Under the pieces are notes generated by a model, which saw nothing but the letters and a program-made list of their open reading frames with translations, was not told the origin of the DNA and made no database searches. DNA of 57,009 nt, from NCBI GenBank assembly GCA_035452965.1, contig DAOTCE010000032.1, positions 1 through 57,009 of the forward strand, read 5' to 3'. Shown in pieces: positions 18,356 through 26,239 of the stretch. The number at the start of each line of letters is the position of its first letter. The first letter of the stretch is position 1. The DNA comes from Candidatus Paceibacterota bacterium. Its GTDB lineage: Bacteria > Verrucomicrobiota > Verrucomicrobiia > Limisphaerales > UBA8199. The position numbers were made by a program, and so were the translations under genes.

Positions 18356-19578
18356 CGGTCCACCTCGCCCATGACAATGTCCACGCTGCCAAGGATGATG
18401 ACTACATCCGCGACGTGATGCCCGAGGCAGATATCCTCCAGGATGGTCAGGTTGATGAAGCTGGGGGGACGCACTCGATAGCGGTACGGGTTGGGCGAGC
18501 CATTGCTGATGATATAGAAACCCAGCTCGCCCTTCGGGGATTCGATGCGACCATAGACTTCGCCCGGCTTGGGCCGGAAGCCGCGCAACTTTGCCTTCGG
18601 GTCCACGATTGGCCCGGCGGGGATATCGCGCAGCGCCGCCTGGAGGATCCCGACCGACTCGCGCATTTCCAGGATGCGAATCATGTAGCGGTCATAGACG
18701 TCGCCGTGGTCCCCGAGCGGCACGCGGAATTTGAACCGGTCGTAAATGCCGTATTGGTCCACCTTGCGGATGTCGTAGTTGACGCCGCTGGCGCGGAGCA
18801 TCGGGCCGGTGATGCTGGCATTGACAGCAAGCTCGCGCGGGAGCACGCCGACGCCCTGAGTGCGCGCCAGGAGGATTTCATTCCCGCTCAGGAGCGCCTC
18901 AAACTCGTCCAGGAAGCGCGGGAATTCGTTTACTGCCTGCTGCGCCTGCTCGAGCCAGCCGGGCGGTAGGTCGCAACGGCAGCCGCCGAAACGCATGTAA
19001 TTGCACATCATCCGGGCGCCGGTGAGCGACTCGAACAGGTCGAGAATCCTCTCGCGTTCGCGGAAGGCGTACATCAGCGGCGTGCCCATTGCGCCCATGT
19101 CCTGGAGTAGAAAGCCTACAAGCGAGACGTGGTTCTGGAGCCGCGTCAGCTCGGCGGTGATCACGCGGATGTACTCCGCGCGCTCGGGCGGCTGGAGGCC
19201 AGCCAGCTTCTCCACCGTCAGCGCGTAGGCCCAGTTGTTGGTCAGCGAGCAGAAGTAGTCCAGACGGTCGGTGTAGGGCATGGACCCGAGGTAAGTCGTG
19301 TTCTCGCCAATTTTCTCATGGTTGCGGTGCAGGTAGCCGAAGACGGGCTTGAGCTTCATCACGCGTTCCCCGTCCAGGACGACGTCCATGCGAAATACGC
19401 CGTGGGTCGAGGGATGCTGCGGTCCCATCGAGACCTCCAGCAGATCGCCCTGCAGGGTGCCGTCCGGCGCGCGCTTGGGCGTGACCGTGTAATTCGGTGC
19501 TCCCGCGCCCTCGGGCGCCGGAATACCTTGGGCCGAGGCACCCTCGCTTCGCGGCGTTTCCACATAAGCCTGGGTCAC
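18352..19578 (-). CDS. nuoD: NADH-quinone oxidoreductase subunit D
   Basis: The 49-kDa subunit that forms the quinone-reduction site with NuoB. The 408-residue protein has a 40-residue variable N-terminus, then SMGPQHPSTHGVFR, carrying the conserved quinone-site histidine, and MPYTDRLDYFCS, carrying the conserved tyrosine. The C-terminus LGSVDIVMGEVDR is canonical. It is a separate gene, not fused to nuoC, and overlaps nuoC and nuoI by 4 bp each, indicating a coupled operon. Confidence 0.97.
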   Translation of the reverse strand: MTQAYVETPRSEGASAQGIPAPEGAGAPNYTVTPKRAPDGTLQGDLLEVSMGPQHPSTHGVFRMDVVLDGERVMKLKPVFGYLHRNHEKIGENTTYLGSMPYTDRLDYFCSLTNNWAYALTVEKLAGLQPPERAEYIRVITAELTRLQNHVSLVGFLLQDMGAMGTPLMYAFRERERILDLFESLTGARMMCNYMRFGGCRCDLPPGWLEQAQQAVNEFPRFLDEFEALLSGNEILLARTQGVGVLPRELAVNASITGPMLRASGVNYDIRKVDQYGIYDRFKFRVPLGDHGDVYDRYMIRILEMRESVGILQAALRDIPAGPIVDPKAKLRGFRPKPGEVYGRIESPKGELGFYIISNGSPNPYRYRVRPPSFINLTILEDICLGHHVADVVIILGSVDIVMGEVDR

Positions 19579-20210
19579 GACTTGCCCTCCACCGGATAGT
19601 GCCGCCGCGCTTTCTCCAGCACATCATCGTGCGGAGTGGGCTCGTATTCGTAATCATCCGGCTCGACGTAGTCTTTGCGCATTGGGAAGTCCTTGAACTC
19701 ATCCCACATCAGGATGCGCCGCAAATCGGGATGGCCATCGAAGATGATTCCGTAGAGGTCATAGACTTCCCGCTCCTGGAACTCGGCCCCGCGCCAGACG
19801 GGTGTCAATGATGGCACGCGCGCATTGTCGGTGCGGTTCCCCGTGCGCAGCCGCAGGACGACCGGCCCATGCTTGAGCTCCATCGAATAAAGATGATAGA
19901 CCACTTCCAGGTAGCCTGGCTTCTTCAGCTCGGTCGTCTGCTCGATCTCCCGCTCCACCCCGTCGATCACCTGTTTCACATTCCGCTTTTCCTGGCTGAC
20001 GGTATCGAGCCAATCCACGCCGGTGACATTGGAGGCGTATTCGAATCGCAACGACGGGTCATCGCGCAGAAACCGTGCGACCGCCAGCGCGTGGGGATTG
20101 TCCACCAGCAGCGACGGCCGGCTATCCGGATTGGCGTTAGGCACAATCTCTATGGACGCGCCGGGCACGGCGGCTTCGAGACGGGCTTTGATCTCGTCCA
20201 AGGTTCCCAT
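19575..20210 (-). CDS. nuoC: NADH-quinone oxidoreductase subunit C
   Basis: The 30-kDa peripheral-arm subunit, 211 residues. The recognisable family core is LEVVYHLYSM, VPSLTPVWRGAEFQEREVYDLYGI and GHPDLRRILM, followed by the basic/acidic end MRKDYVEPDDYEYEPTPHDD. The N-terminal 60 residues are less conserved. It begins 4 bp after nuoB and overlaps nuoD by 4 bp. Confidence 0.95.
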   Translation of the reverse strand: MGTLDEIKARLEAAVPGASIEIVPNANPDSRPSLLVDNPHALAVARFLRDDPSLRFEYASNVTGVDWLDTVSQEKRNVKQVIDGVEREIEQTTELKKPGYLEVVYHLYSMELKHGPVVLRLRTGNRTDNARVPSLTPVWRGAEFQEREVYDLYGIIFDGHPDLRRILMWDEFKDFPMRKDYVEPDDYEYEPTPHDDVLEKARRHYPVEGKS

Positions 20211-20214
20211 GGAT

Positions 20215-20904
20215 CTAATCTACCCTCGCAAGCGCGGGCGGCTGCCAGATTTCCGGGTTGGCGGACGGCTCCAGGTCATGCTCGCCGTACGCCGGCACGG
20301 GGAACTCGCTCGGGGCTTCGGCGACGAGGTGGCGGGGACGCTGGTCTCCGGTCAATGTTTGCGCGTCAATCTTGCGCTGCAAGGTCATGAACGCATGCAG
20401 TAACGCCTCGGGCCGCGGCGGGCAGCCGGGAATGTGCACATCCACAGGAAGGTATCGGTCAATGCCTTTAAGCACATTGTAGCCTTGCTTGAACGGCCCG
20501 CCGGAAATGGCGCAAGCACCCATGGCTATGACGTATTTCGGCTCCGGCATCTGGTTGTACAGGCGGACGATTTGCGGTGCCATCTTCTTGGTCACCGTGC
20601 CGGCCACAATCATTAAATCGGCCTGGCGTGGGGAGGGCCGGAACACCTCGGCGCCGAAACGGGCCAGGTCCCACCGGGCCATGGAGGCGGCGATCATTTC
20701 AATCGCGCAGCAGGCGAGGCCAAAACCCAGCGGCCAGATGGAGTTTTTGCGTCCCCAGTTGTAAAGATCTTCCAGGGTCGTGGTGAAGATCCCCTGTTTG
20801 CTCAGCTCGCTGCGCAGGCCTTCGTCCATGGGGAAAGCGAGTGTTGGAGCCGTGAAGTATTGGAGCAACGGGCGTGGTTCATCCGCATCACCGTAGCACT
20901 CCAC
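20215..20904 (-). CDS. nuoB: NADH-quinone oxidoreductase subunit B (cluster N2)
   Basis: Carries the terminal 4Fe-4S cluster N2 that reduces quinone. All four ligands are visible: the paired cysteines in FGLACCAIEM, GACAISGGPF, and the cysteine of HIPGCPPRPEAL. The frame opens at a GTG (20904, 229 aa), 25 bp after nuoA. An ATG at 20829 gives MDEGLRSELSKQGIF and a length closer to the shorter bacterial NuoB proteins. Neither has a convincing ribosome site at proper spacing, so the start is unsettled. The C-terminal 50 residues after LQRKIDAQ are a variable extension. Confidence 0.95.
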   Translation of the reverse strand: MECYGDADEPRPLLQYFTAPTLAFPMDEGLRSELSKQGIFTTTLEDLYNWGRKNSIWPLGFGLACCAIEMIAASMARWDLARFGAEVFRPSPRQADLMIVAGTVTKKMAPQIVRLYNQMPEPKYVIAMGACAISGGPFKQGYNVLKGIDRYLPVDVHIPGCPPRPEALLHAFMTLQRKIDAQTLTGDQRPRHLVAEAPSEFPVPAYGEHDLEPSANPEIWQPPALARVD

Positions 20905-20929
20905 CCCTTCAATGTTCCAATTGGCGGTT

Positions 20930-21307
20930 TCACTTCCACGTCAGCACGCCTTTCTGCCAGGCCCATGCCAAACCTTCGACCACCAGCAACAGAAAGACCA
21001 TCATCGCGACGAACGCGCCAGCAGGCAGGCCGCCGAAAGCGACGGCAAATGGCAACAGGAATATGGTTTCGACGTCGAAGATGAGAAACAGGATGGCGTA
21101 AAGGTAATACTCCGATTTGAACCGCACCCAGGCGTCGCCTTTGGATTCAAGGCCGCACTCGTAAACAGCGTTCTTGCCGGGGCCGGGTTTGCGCGGGGAG
21201 AACTTCCTCGCCCAAAGCCACGCCAGGCCAAGCGGTGCCAGGGCAAAGAGCAGCCCAGCGGCCAGGAGGACGAGGATAAACAAGTAGGGGCCGTATTCAA
21301 CAGGCAT
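20930..21307 (-). CDS. nuoA: NADH-quinone oxidoreductase subunit A
   Basis: First gene of the complex I cluster. A three-helix membrane subunit of 125 residues with the family signature YECGLESKGDAWVRFKSEYY and the acidic helix LIFDVETIFLLPFA, which take part in the quinone-site loop. No gene lies between it and the 88-residue protein upstream (142 bp), so the cluster promoter should be there. I cannot point to convincing -35 and -10 boxes. Confidence 0.96.
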   Translation of the reverse strand: MPVEYGPYLFILVLLAAGLLFALAPLGLAWLWARKFSPRKPGPGKNAVYECGLESKGDAWVRFKSEYYLYAILFLIFDVETIFLLPFAVAFGGLPAGAFVAMMVFLLLVVEGLAWAWQKGVLTWK

Positions 21308-21449
21308 AGGTCAAATCCATATCGCTTTCGCCACGCCACCGTACGCGTTGAGATTTGCTCCGTCAAGGAACGAAGCCGGCGGGTTACTTGATCAGGCAAC
21401 TGCCTCTACGACGGCAGAGATTCTCCGCTGCCGGGTTCGAGCGGCCGAA

Positions 21450-21716
21450 TCAGTCGGATTTGGGGCGATGCAGGCCCACGGAGTGGGCGATTTCGTCGAG
21501 CTCCTCGTGGGTGACGTCGTCCAACTGCTTGCCTTTGGCGGCAAGCTTTTCGTTGATCTTGATGGCCTTCTCCGTCATCTCCTCGTGGGTCGCTTGCGTG
21601 CCGCCGGCCAGAAGAAAGTTCGGGCCGGTGGTGAGCCGCTTGTGGCCATCGGAATCGAGGCCAACGCCAAGCAGCAACGCCTTGCGCCGCGGCCTTTTCT
21701 TCTTCGCATTCGACAT
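21450..21716 (-). CDS. Small conserved protein of unknown function
   Basis: An 88-residue soluble, charged protein: a basic N-terminus (KKKRPRRKALLLGVGLD), then DGHKRLTTGPNFLLAGGTQATHE, and an acidic helical C-terminus (HEELDEIAHSVGL). Its composition and codon use look like a real gene, and I have the impression that similar short proteins occur across Verrucomicrobiota, but I cannot name a function. It precedes nuoA on the same strand by 142 bp and follows an SDR gene by 56 bp. Confidence 0.7.
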   Translation of the reverse strand: MSNAKKKRPRRKALLLGVGLDSDGHKRLTTGPNFLLAGGTQATHEEMTEKAIKINEKLAAKGKQLDDVTHEELDEIAHSVGLHRPKSD

Positions 21717-21772
21717 TCAGGAAGGCTACGGGTTGCCCGCAGGCGCGTCAACACGCTTCAACCTCACACACT

Positions 21773-22462
21773 TCAACCGCCGGGGGCCGTCATTTGTTTG
21801 CGATTGTCGGCTGGCCCCAGGCGGAGCAGGAACGGCACGGCGCGTCCGGCCCACTCGGCCGGCGAGGGATAGCCTGAAGCGGCGCCGCCGAAGCTGCTCT
21901 GCAGCATCTCGGTGTTGATGATCCCGGGGTTCAGAGCCACCGCGGCCATGCCGGATGGCAGCTCCTGCGCGAAGGCCTGGGTCAACCCTTCGACAGCCCA
22001 CTTGGTCGCGCAATAAGGCGCAACCTCCGCGTCCGTGGACCGGCCCCAGCCGGAACTGAAGTTCACGATTACACCTCGCCTGCGCCTGACCATTTCCGGC
22101 ACAAAGTGACGGATAACATTTGCAACGCCTTTTATGTTTACGTCTATCACCCGCGAGAATTCCGCTTCAGGCACCTCCCAGAGGCGGGCGTTCTTGTTAA
22201 TCACGCCGGCATTGTTCAGCACCAAGTCGGGCGGCCCGAAGGAGCTCATCAACCGGCCAGCCCACGCCATCACCTGCCCCTCGGACGCGACATCCACCTG
22301 CGCGAAATCATGGGGCGCGCCAAACTGCCGGCGGAGTTGCTCAACTCCCTTCTGGGACCCGCCGCAGCCCAGAACGGTGTGCCCGTGCCGGACAAATTCA
22401 TCCACCATCGCCCGGCCCAGGCCCCGTGTAGCTCCTGTGATCAATACGATTCTCTGGCTCAC
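21773..22462 (-). CDS. Short-chain dehydrogenase/reductase
   Basis: A classical SDR of 229 residues with a Rossmann fold. Visible are the cofactor motif TGATRGLGRAM, the NNAGV motif, the catalytic serine in NFSSGWG and the YCATK catalytic tyrosine/lysine pair. PGIINTEM follows the active site. The substrate cannot be deduced. It is 8 bp downstream of the large glycoside hydrolase gene and probably co-transcribed with it, so a role in sugar metabolism is possible but unproven. Confidence 0.9.
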   Translation of the reverse strand: MSQRIVLITGATRGLGRAMVDEFVRHGHTVLGCGGSQKGVEQLRRQFGAPHDFAQVDVASEGQVMAWAGRLMSSFGPPDLVLNNAGVINKNARLWEVPEAEFSRVIDVNIKGVANVIRHFVPEMVRRRRGVIVNFSSGWGRSTDAEVAPYCATKWAVEGLTQAFAQELPSGMAAVALNPGIINTEMLQSSFGGAASGYPSPAEWAGRAVPFLLRLGPADNRKQMTAPGG

Positions 22463-22470
22463 AGGTTAAC

Positions 22471-25400
22471 TTACTTGGTCGTGCCGGGGCGGGATTCCCA
22501 TTTGAGCGCGGGGCGGCGGCCTTCGGCCATCGTCTTCCAGAACGCACCTTGGGCAGCTTGATAGATGCCGTAGAGACCGCGGGAATCCCGGTCGCGGTTT
22601 ACGGCGATCCAGTAATCGGGCTCGGCGGGTTTGGGGGCTTTGAGGAAGCGCCGGCCTTCGCTGCGAATCACCTTCGTCACTGGGCGATCAGTGCCGTCGG
22701 GATTGATGATGCCGAAGTCGCTATTCTCGCCGAGGCGGAAGCCGCCGGGATACCACCAGAAGAAAACACCGTCGGCGCCGGACTCGATCATCATGCGGTA
22801 GAAGTCGGTATAGTATCGCCCTGCGTAGGCTAGCTTCTCAGGGTCAGGGGCCATGCGGTTGATGTCCCAAACGGTGTAGCCCATCTCCGCCCAGAGGACC
22901 GGCTTGGCGGGATCGCAGAGGCGGGCGTAAGCAGCGGTGAAGTCGCCCGCGCGAACCCGCTCCCAATCGCCGATGCGGCCGTAGGCCTCGGGCTGCCAAA
23001 TGTCCACCGCGTCGGCGAGGCCGTAGAAGTCGTAAACCAGCGCGGCATCCCAGTTGTAGAGGGGATCGCCCGCGCAGGTCATGCGGAAACTGACGGCGTG
23101 ATGCGGATCAATGGTCCGCACCAGCCGGCGCGCGGCGCCGTATCTTTCGCCGAGAAGGTCATCCAGGAAGAGGCGGTAGTCGGCCACGAGCTTGCGCCAC
23201 TCGCCATCGCTCGTGAGCTGCGCCATCGGCGGCACGCTGATGGAAGCCGAATTCGTCTGCGCGCGCGGCGCGGGAACGCCCCAGGCTTTCTCCGCCTCGA
23301 GCACACTGCCGTAACGTTTTGCCACCCACTGGGCCCACAAGCCGGCGTAGGCGCGCGCCTGTTCCGCGTAGCCGCCATGGGTCGGCTCCCAGGCGAGGTC
23401 GTAGGCAAAGACCGTGTCGTTCCGCGCCAGCCGGTAATGCTCGATCAGCTCCCGCATTTCCTTCCAGCGAAAGTCCATGGGCGTGCCAGGGCGGAGGGAT
23501 TGGTTGACGCGCAGGCCGTGGGCCGCGCAGCGGCGCAGCAGGTCGAGCAGGTGCTGGGCCTTGAGGGAGTCATGATAAACGAAGACGCTCACCGAGTTCA
23601 GGTTCATGGCCTTCACGCGGCGCAGGTCGCGCTCGATGACGTCGGGATCGTAAGCGCCCCGGCCCAGCCACCGCTCGAAGTAACGGCCATTGGCCAGGCC
23701 AATGCCGCTGGAGGGCATGTAGTTCACGCCGTGCGCCTTCCAGGGCTTGCCGCGGAGCCAGAAACCGCCGTCGCGGGTATCAATGTACTCCGGATTGGTT
23801 GCGGGCTCCCAGGAACCAAGCTCGTGGTGCAGAGCGTCTATGGGAGTGCCAGCCTGGATCAGGGTGGTCGCCACGCCGGCCTCGTCGCGGCCTCTGGTCA
23901 GCTGGTCCTGCTCGACCGCCTTCATCTCGCCTGGAAGAAGAGCTACTTCGACCTCGATCGCGGTGCGTTGCGCGCCGCCTTTGGCATCGAGGAACTGCGC
24001 CACGGCGAGAAGGTTGGTGACTGGGTCCCGGCCAAAGTTCACGATGCGCGCCCCGGCTTTGAACTGCTGCCCCGCAAACACCGTGAAAAACTCGGTGCCG
24101 CCTTCGGCAAGAAAGACCCCGCGTTTCATGCGCATCAGGGTCTGGCGCACGCAATTACTCACAACCGGCTGCCGGTAGAAGTACGCATCGGACGGCGTGA
24201 ACGCGGCCCAAACGCCGCCACGCAGAGGCGGCTCGACATGAACGACCAGGGCGCCCAGCGCGCCGCGGTAGTCGCGCGTGGCCGCGTCATAGGCGCCCAG
24301 CACAGGCTCCCAACGGTAAGGCCGCCCCTGCTCGAAGCCGACGCCCCGGGCGCGCGGGTTGAGGCCAAGGCACGAAAGCGCTTCCAACGTTTGCGGCTTC
24401 GCTGAAGTCTTCTCCCAGTCCTCTAAAGCCACCTTCAAGTGGTCCGGACGCACAACGATAGGGGTCGTAATCAGATAGCATTGGTAGCTGGGTGAGACCG
24501 ACTCCAGCGACGGGACAGCGGGGCCTGCCGGTGGCAGCGCATCGCCAAATGGATTCGGCGCGGTCCCCAAATCGTCGAACCAGTATTCGTGCTCAAGACC
24601 CTCGAGAGCGGTGTGCGATAGCGCGAGGCCAATCCAGCAACTGACGGCTTTGGCTGGGTTGAACTGGCGATGCTCGGCGACCGCACCAACCGGCCAGGCT
24701 TTGAAGCGATCCGGCAGCAAGGTGTAATTCCTCCATTCCCGAGTAATGTCGACCGTTGCGATCCAGCGGGAGCCGTCTTCTTCATTCCATTCGAGCGCGA
24801 GCTGCCGTGTGCGGGGGCCGCCTTTGGCTCTGAAACAGGTGAGCGTATGGTTGCTGGGAAAAGGCCGCTCCAGAGCCGGAGAAGCAAAAGTCTCCCAGCC
24901 GCCAAGGCGCCCGATCCTTACGTGCAGTGCCTTGCCCTGCCCTGCTTCCGCCAGCTCATACCGGGCTTGCGCGACCGGTTCGCCCACAGATCGCTTCCAA
25001 AGAGACAGGTCAGCATGGTCAAAGTTCTCCACGCTGTGATGGGCCCGTTGGGCGCCGAGCGCTTCCTCGTAGTCCTGGCGGGATAGCCATCGGCCATTGA
25101 CTTGGAACATGGGCGATTGCCACGCAGGCAGCCCCAGCGCGAGCAGGTCGCCCCCCTCCCGCAAATAGCTCGTAATGGCGGGCACCGCGGCGATCGGCAA
25201 TGAGCGCGCGCCTGGCAAAACCAGCAGGTCGTAATGCCTGACTGTCAGGGCGGACTCGTTGGTCAGGACGGCCACGTTCACGAACTCGGTAGCGTAACCA
25301 CCCGACCGCACCTGGGCGCCTGCTTCCTGGGCAAGGGTCCGGTTGAAATCGGGCAAGGCATCTGAGAAAACAGCCGCCCGCGGTTGAGAGGGCGCTGCTG

Positions 25401-25506
25401 CTGCCGTGGCACCAATGGCGCTGCCGGCGAGGATTACTGCCAGAGCGGAAAGGCAGGCATGCTTCAGCCGAGGTGGATCGGAGTTGCGGGGATTCACTGT
25501 TAGCAT
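22471..25506 (-). CDS. Large exported multidomain glycoside hydrolase (clan GH-A type)
   Basis: A 1011-residue secreted protein. After a signal peptide (SALAVILAGSAIGATAAAA) comes a glutamine-amidotransferase-like domain (about 45-125; YDLLVLPGARSLPI, YLREGGDLLALGLP), then a jelly-roll-like region (about 160-310; KALHVRIGRLGGW, WRNYTLLPDRF). The C-terminal half is a TIM barrel beginning GFWLRGKPWKAHGVNYMP. The likely acid/base glutamate is in YDLAWEPTHG (near 705) and the nucleophile in VLWAEMGYTVWD (near 873). The pattern recalls GH5 or GH42-like enzymes, but I cannot assign a CAZy family. Closely followed by an SDR gene. Confidence 0.8.
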   Translation of the reverse strand: MLTVNPRNSDPPRLKHACLSALAVILAGSAIGATAAAAPSQPRAAVFSDALPDFNRTLAQEAGAQVRSGGYATEFVNVAVLTNESALTVRHYDLLVLPGARSLPIAAVPAITSYLREGGDLLALGLPAWQSPMFQVNGRWLSRQDYEEALGAQRAHHSVENFDHADLSLWKRSVGEPVAQARYELAEAGQGKALHVRIGRLGGWETFASPALERPFPSNHTLTCFRAKGGPRTRQLALEWNEEDGSRWIATVDITREWRNYTLLPDRFKAWPVGAVAEHRQFNPAKAVSCWIGLALSHTALEGLEHEYWFDDLGTAPNPFGDALPPAGPAVPSLESVSPSYQCYLITTPIVVRPDHLKVALEDWEKTSAKPQTLEALSCLGLNPRARGVGFEQGRPYRWEPVLGAYDAATRDYRGALGALVVHVEPPLRGGVWAAFTPSDAYFYRQPVVSNCVRQTLMRMKRGVFLAEGGTEFFTVFAGQQFKAGARIVNFGRDPVTNLLAVAQFLDAKGGAQRTAIEVEVALLPGEMKAVEQDQLTRGRDEAGVATTLIQAGTPIDALHHELGSWEPATNPEYIDTRDGGFWLRGKPWKAHGVNYMPSSGIGLANGRYFERWLGRGAYDPDVIERDLRRVKAMNLNSVSVFVYHDSLKAQHLLDLLRRCAAHGLRVNQSLRPGTPMDFRWKEMRELIEHYRLARNDTVFAYDLAWEPTHGGYAEQARAYAGLWAQWVAKRYGSVLEAEKAWGVPAPRAQTNSASISVPPMAQLTSDGEWRKLVADYRLFLDDLLGERYGAARRLVRTIDPHHAVSFRMTCAGDPLYNWDAALVYDFYGLADAVDIWQPEAYGRIGDWERVRAGDFTAAYARLCDPAKPVLWAEMGYTVWDINRMAPDPEKLAYAGRYYTDFYRMMIESGADGVFFWWYPGGFRLGENSDFGIINPDGTDRPVTKVIRSEGRRFLKAPKPAEPDYWIAVNRDRDSRGLYGIYQAAQGAFWKTMAEGRRPALKWESRPGTTK

Positions 25507-25625
25507 CGGTTCCCAACCAGACTAATGGACCATGGGCCAAATTCAACTGGTTACATCTTCAGGCCCGGTTCCCATCCAGCAAATGGCAGGGCAAAGAATG
25601 ATCCGCTTCAGCCCGCTTGCTCCTT

Positions 25626-26027
25626 TCAGACAACCGCCGGCGACTTGTGAAAACCGTCGAACCAATGCCTCAGGCTTAGAATCGGGTGCTGCCACACCAT
25701 GCGCGGCCCGGCATAACGCATCACTCTTTTAACCTGCTCGCGCCGGGCACGCTGGTAGCAATGGACCGGAAACTTGACACAGACAGGCTTCTCCTCCCCG
25801 AACCGGCAGCGCCCCAAGCGAACCGCTGCGTAGTCCAGCAAACCCTGGCACTCCGGGCAGAGGGCGTCCCCGCGCACATGATGGTCCCGGCAAAAGCAGT
25901 AGATCATCGCTGTGATGGTTCGCCATTCCCGGGCAAGCCGCCCGCCGGCGAAGTTCCCCAGCGCAGCCGTCTCCCCGCGTATCGCAGGGCCTGGCCCGGG
26001 CGTTCCTATGACTCTTGGATCGGTCAT
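25626..26027 (-). CDS. Nitrous oxide-stimulated promoter family protein (YgbA-like)
   Basis: A small cysteine-rich cytoplasmic protein of up to 133 residues. The block REWRTITAMIYCFCRDHH, LCPECQGLLDYA, RLGRCRFGEEKPVC, PVHCYQRARREQ and VMRYAGPRMVWQHP matches the family of E. coli YgbA, which belongs to the nitrosative-stress NsrR regulon. The spaced cysteines suggest a metal or Fe-S site. The first 30 residues are not family-like, so the real start may lie downstream of the ATG at 26027. A perfect FNR-type palindrome sits at 26066-26079, in the right place to regulate it. Confidence 0.85.
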   Translation of the reverse strand: MTDPRVIGTPGPGPAIRGETAALGNFAGGRLAREWRTITAMIYCFCRDHHVRGDALCPECQGLLDYAAVRLGRCRFGEEKPVCVKFPVHCYQRARREQVKRVMRYAGPRMVWQHPILSLRHWFDGFHKSPAVV

Positions 26028-26065
26028 TGCCAGTTACATCGTCGCCCATCACCGTTGACGCTTCC

Positions 26066-26079
26066 TTGACGCTCGTCAA
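26066..26079. promoter_or_regulatory. FNR/CRP-family type palindrome TTGAC-N4-GTCAA
   Basis: A perfect 5+5 inverted repeat with a 4-bp centre (extended to CTTGAC-N4-GTCAAG), the geometry of FNR-family operators (FNR itself: TTGAT-N4-ATCAA). The centre lies about 45 bp before the annotated ATG of the YgbA-like gene. Family members such as NnrR and DNR control nitric-oxide genes through related sites. Assignment to such a regulator is inference. The surrounding spacer (26028-26239) also contains a short hairpin (TGCACCC/GGGTGCA, about 26092-26107). Confidence 0.5.
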
Positions 26080-26239
26080 GACCTCGAAGGTTTGCACCCA
26101 GGGGTGCATCCTCATCTCAGCCGCCCTTGAAATGACGTCATGCGTTCGGCGGGAGCGTGGCGTGAACGCAGCTCGCGTTCCGCCCAAAACACCGTTTGAC
26201 CAGCCACAAGAAAACCGTCACGAAAAGGTGATCGAGGTG

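Noticed and set aside
23098..24405. Long open frame antisense to the large glycoside hydrolase; similar ones at 27188-28537 and 31526-32797
   Set aside because: Each lies wholly inside a well-supported glycosidase gene and has shadow-type composition.
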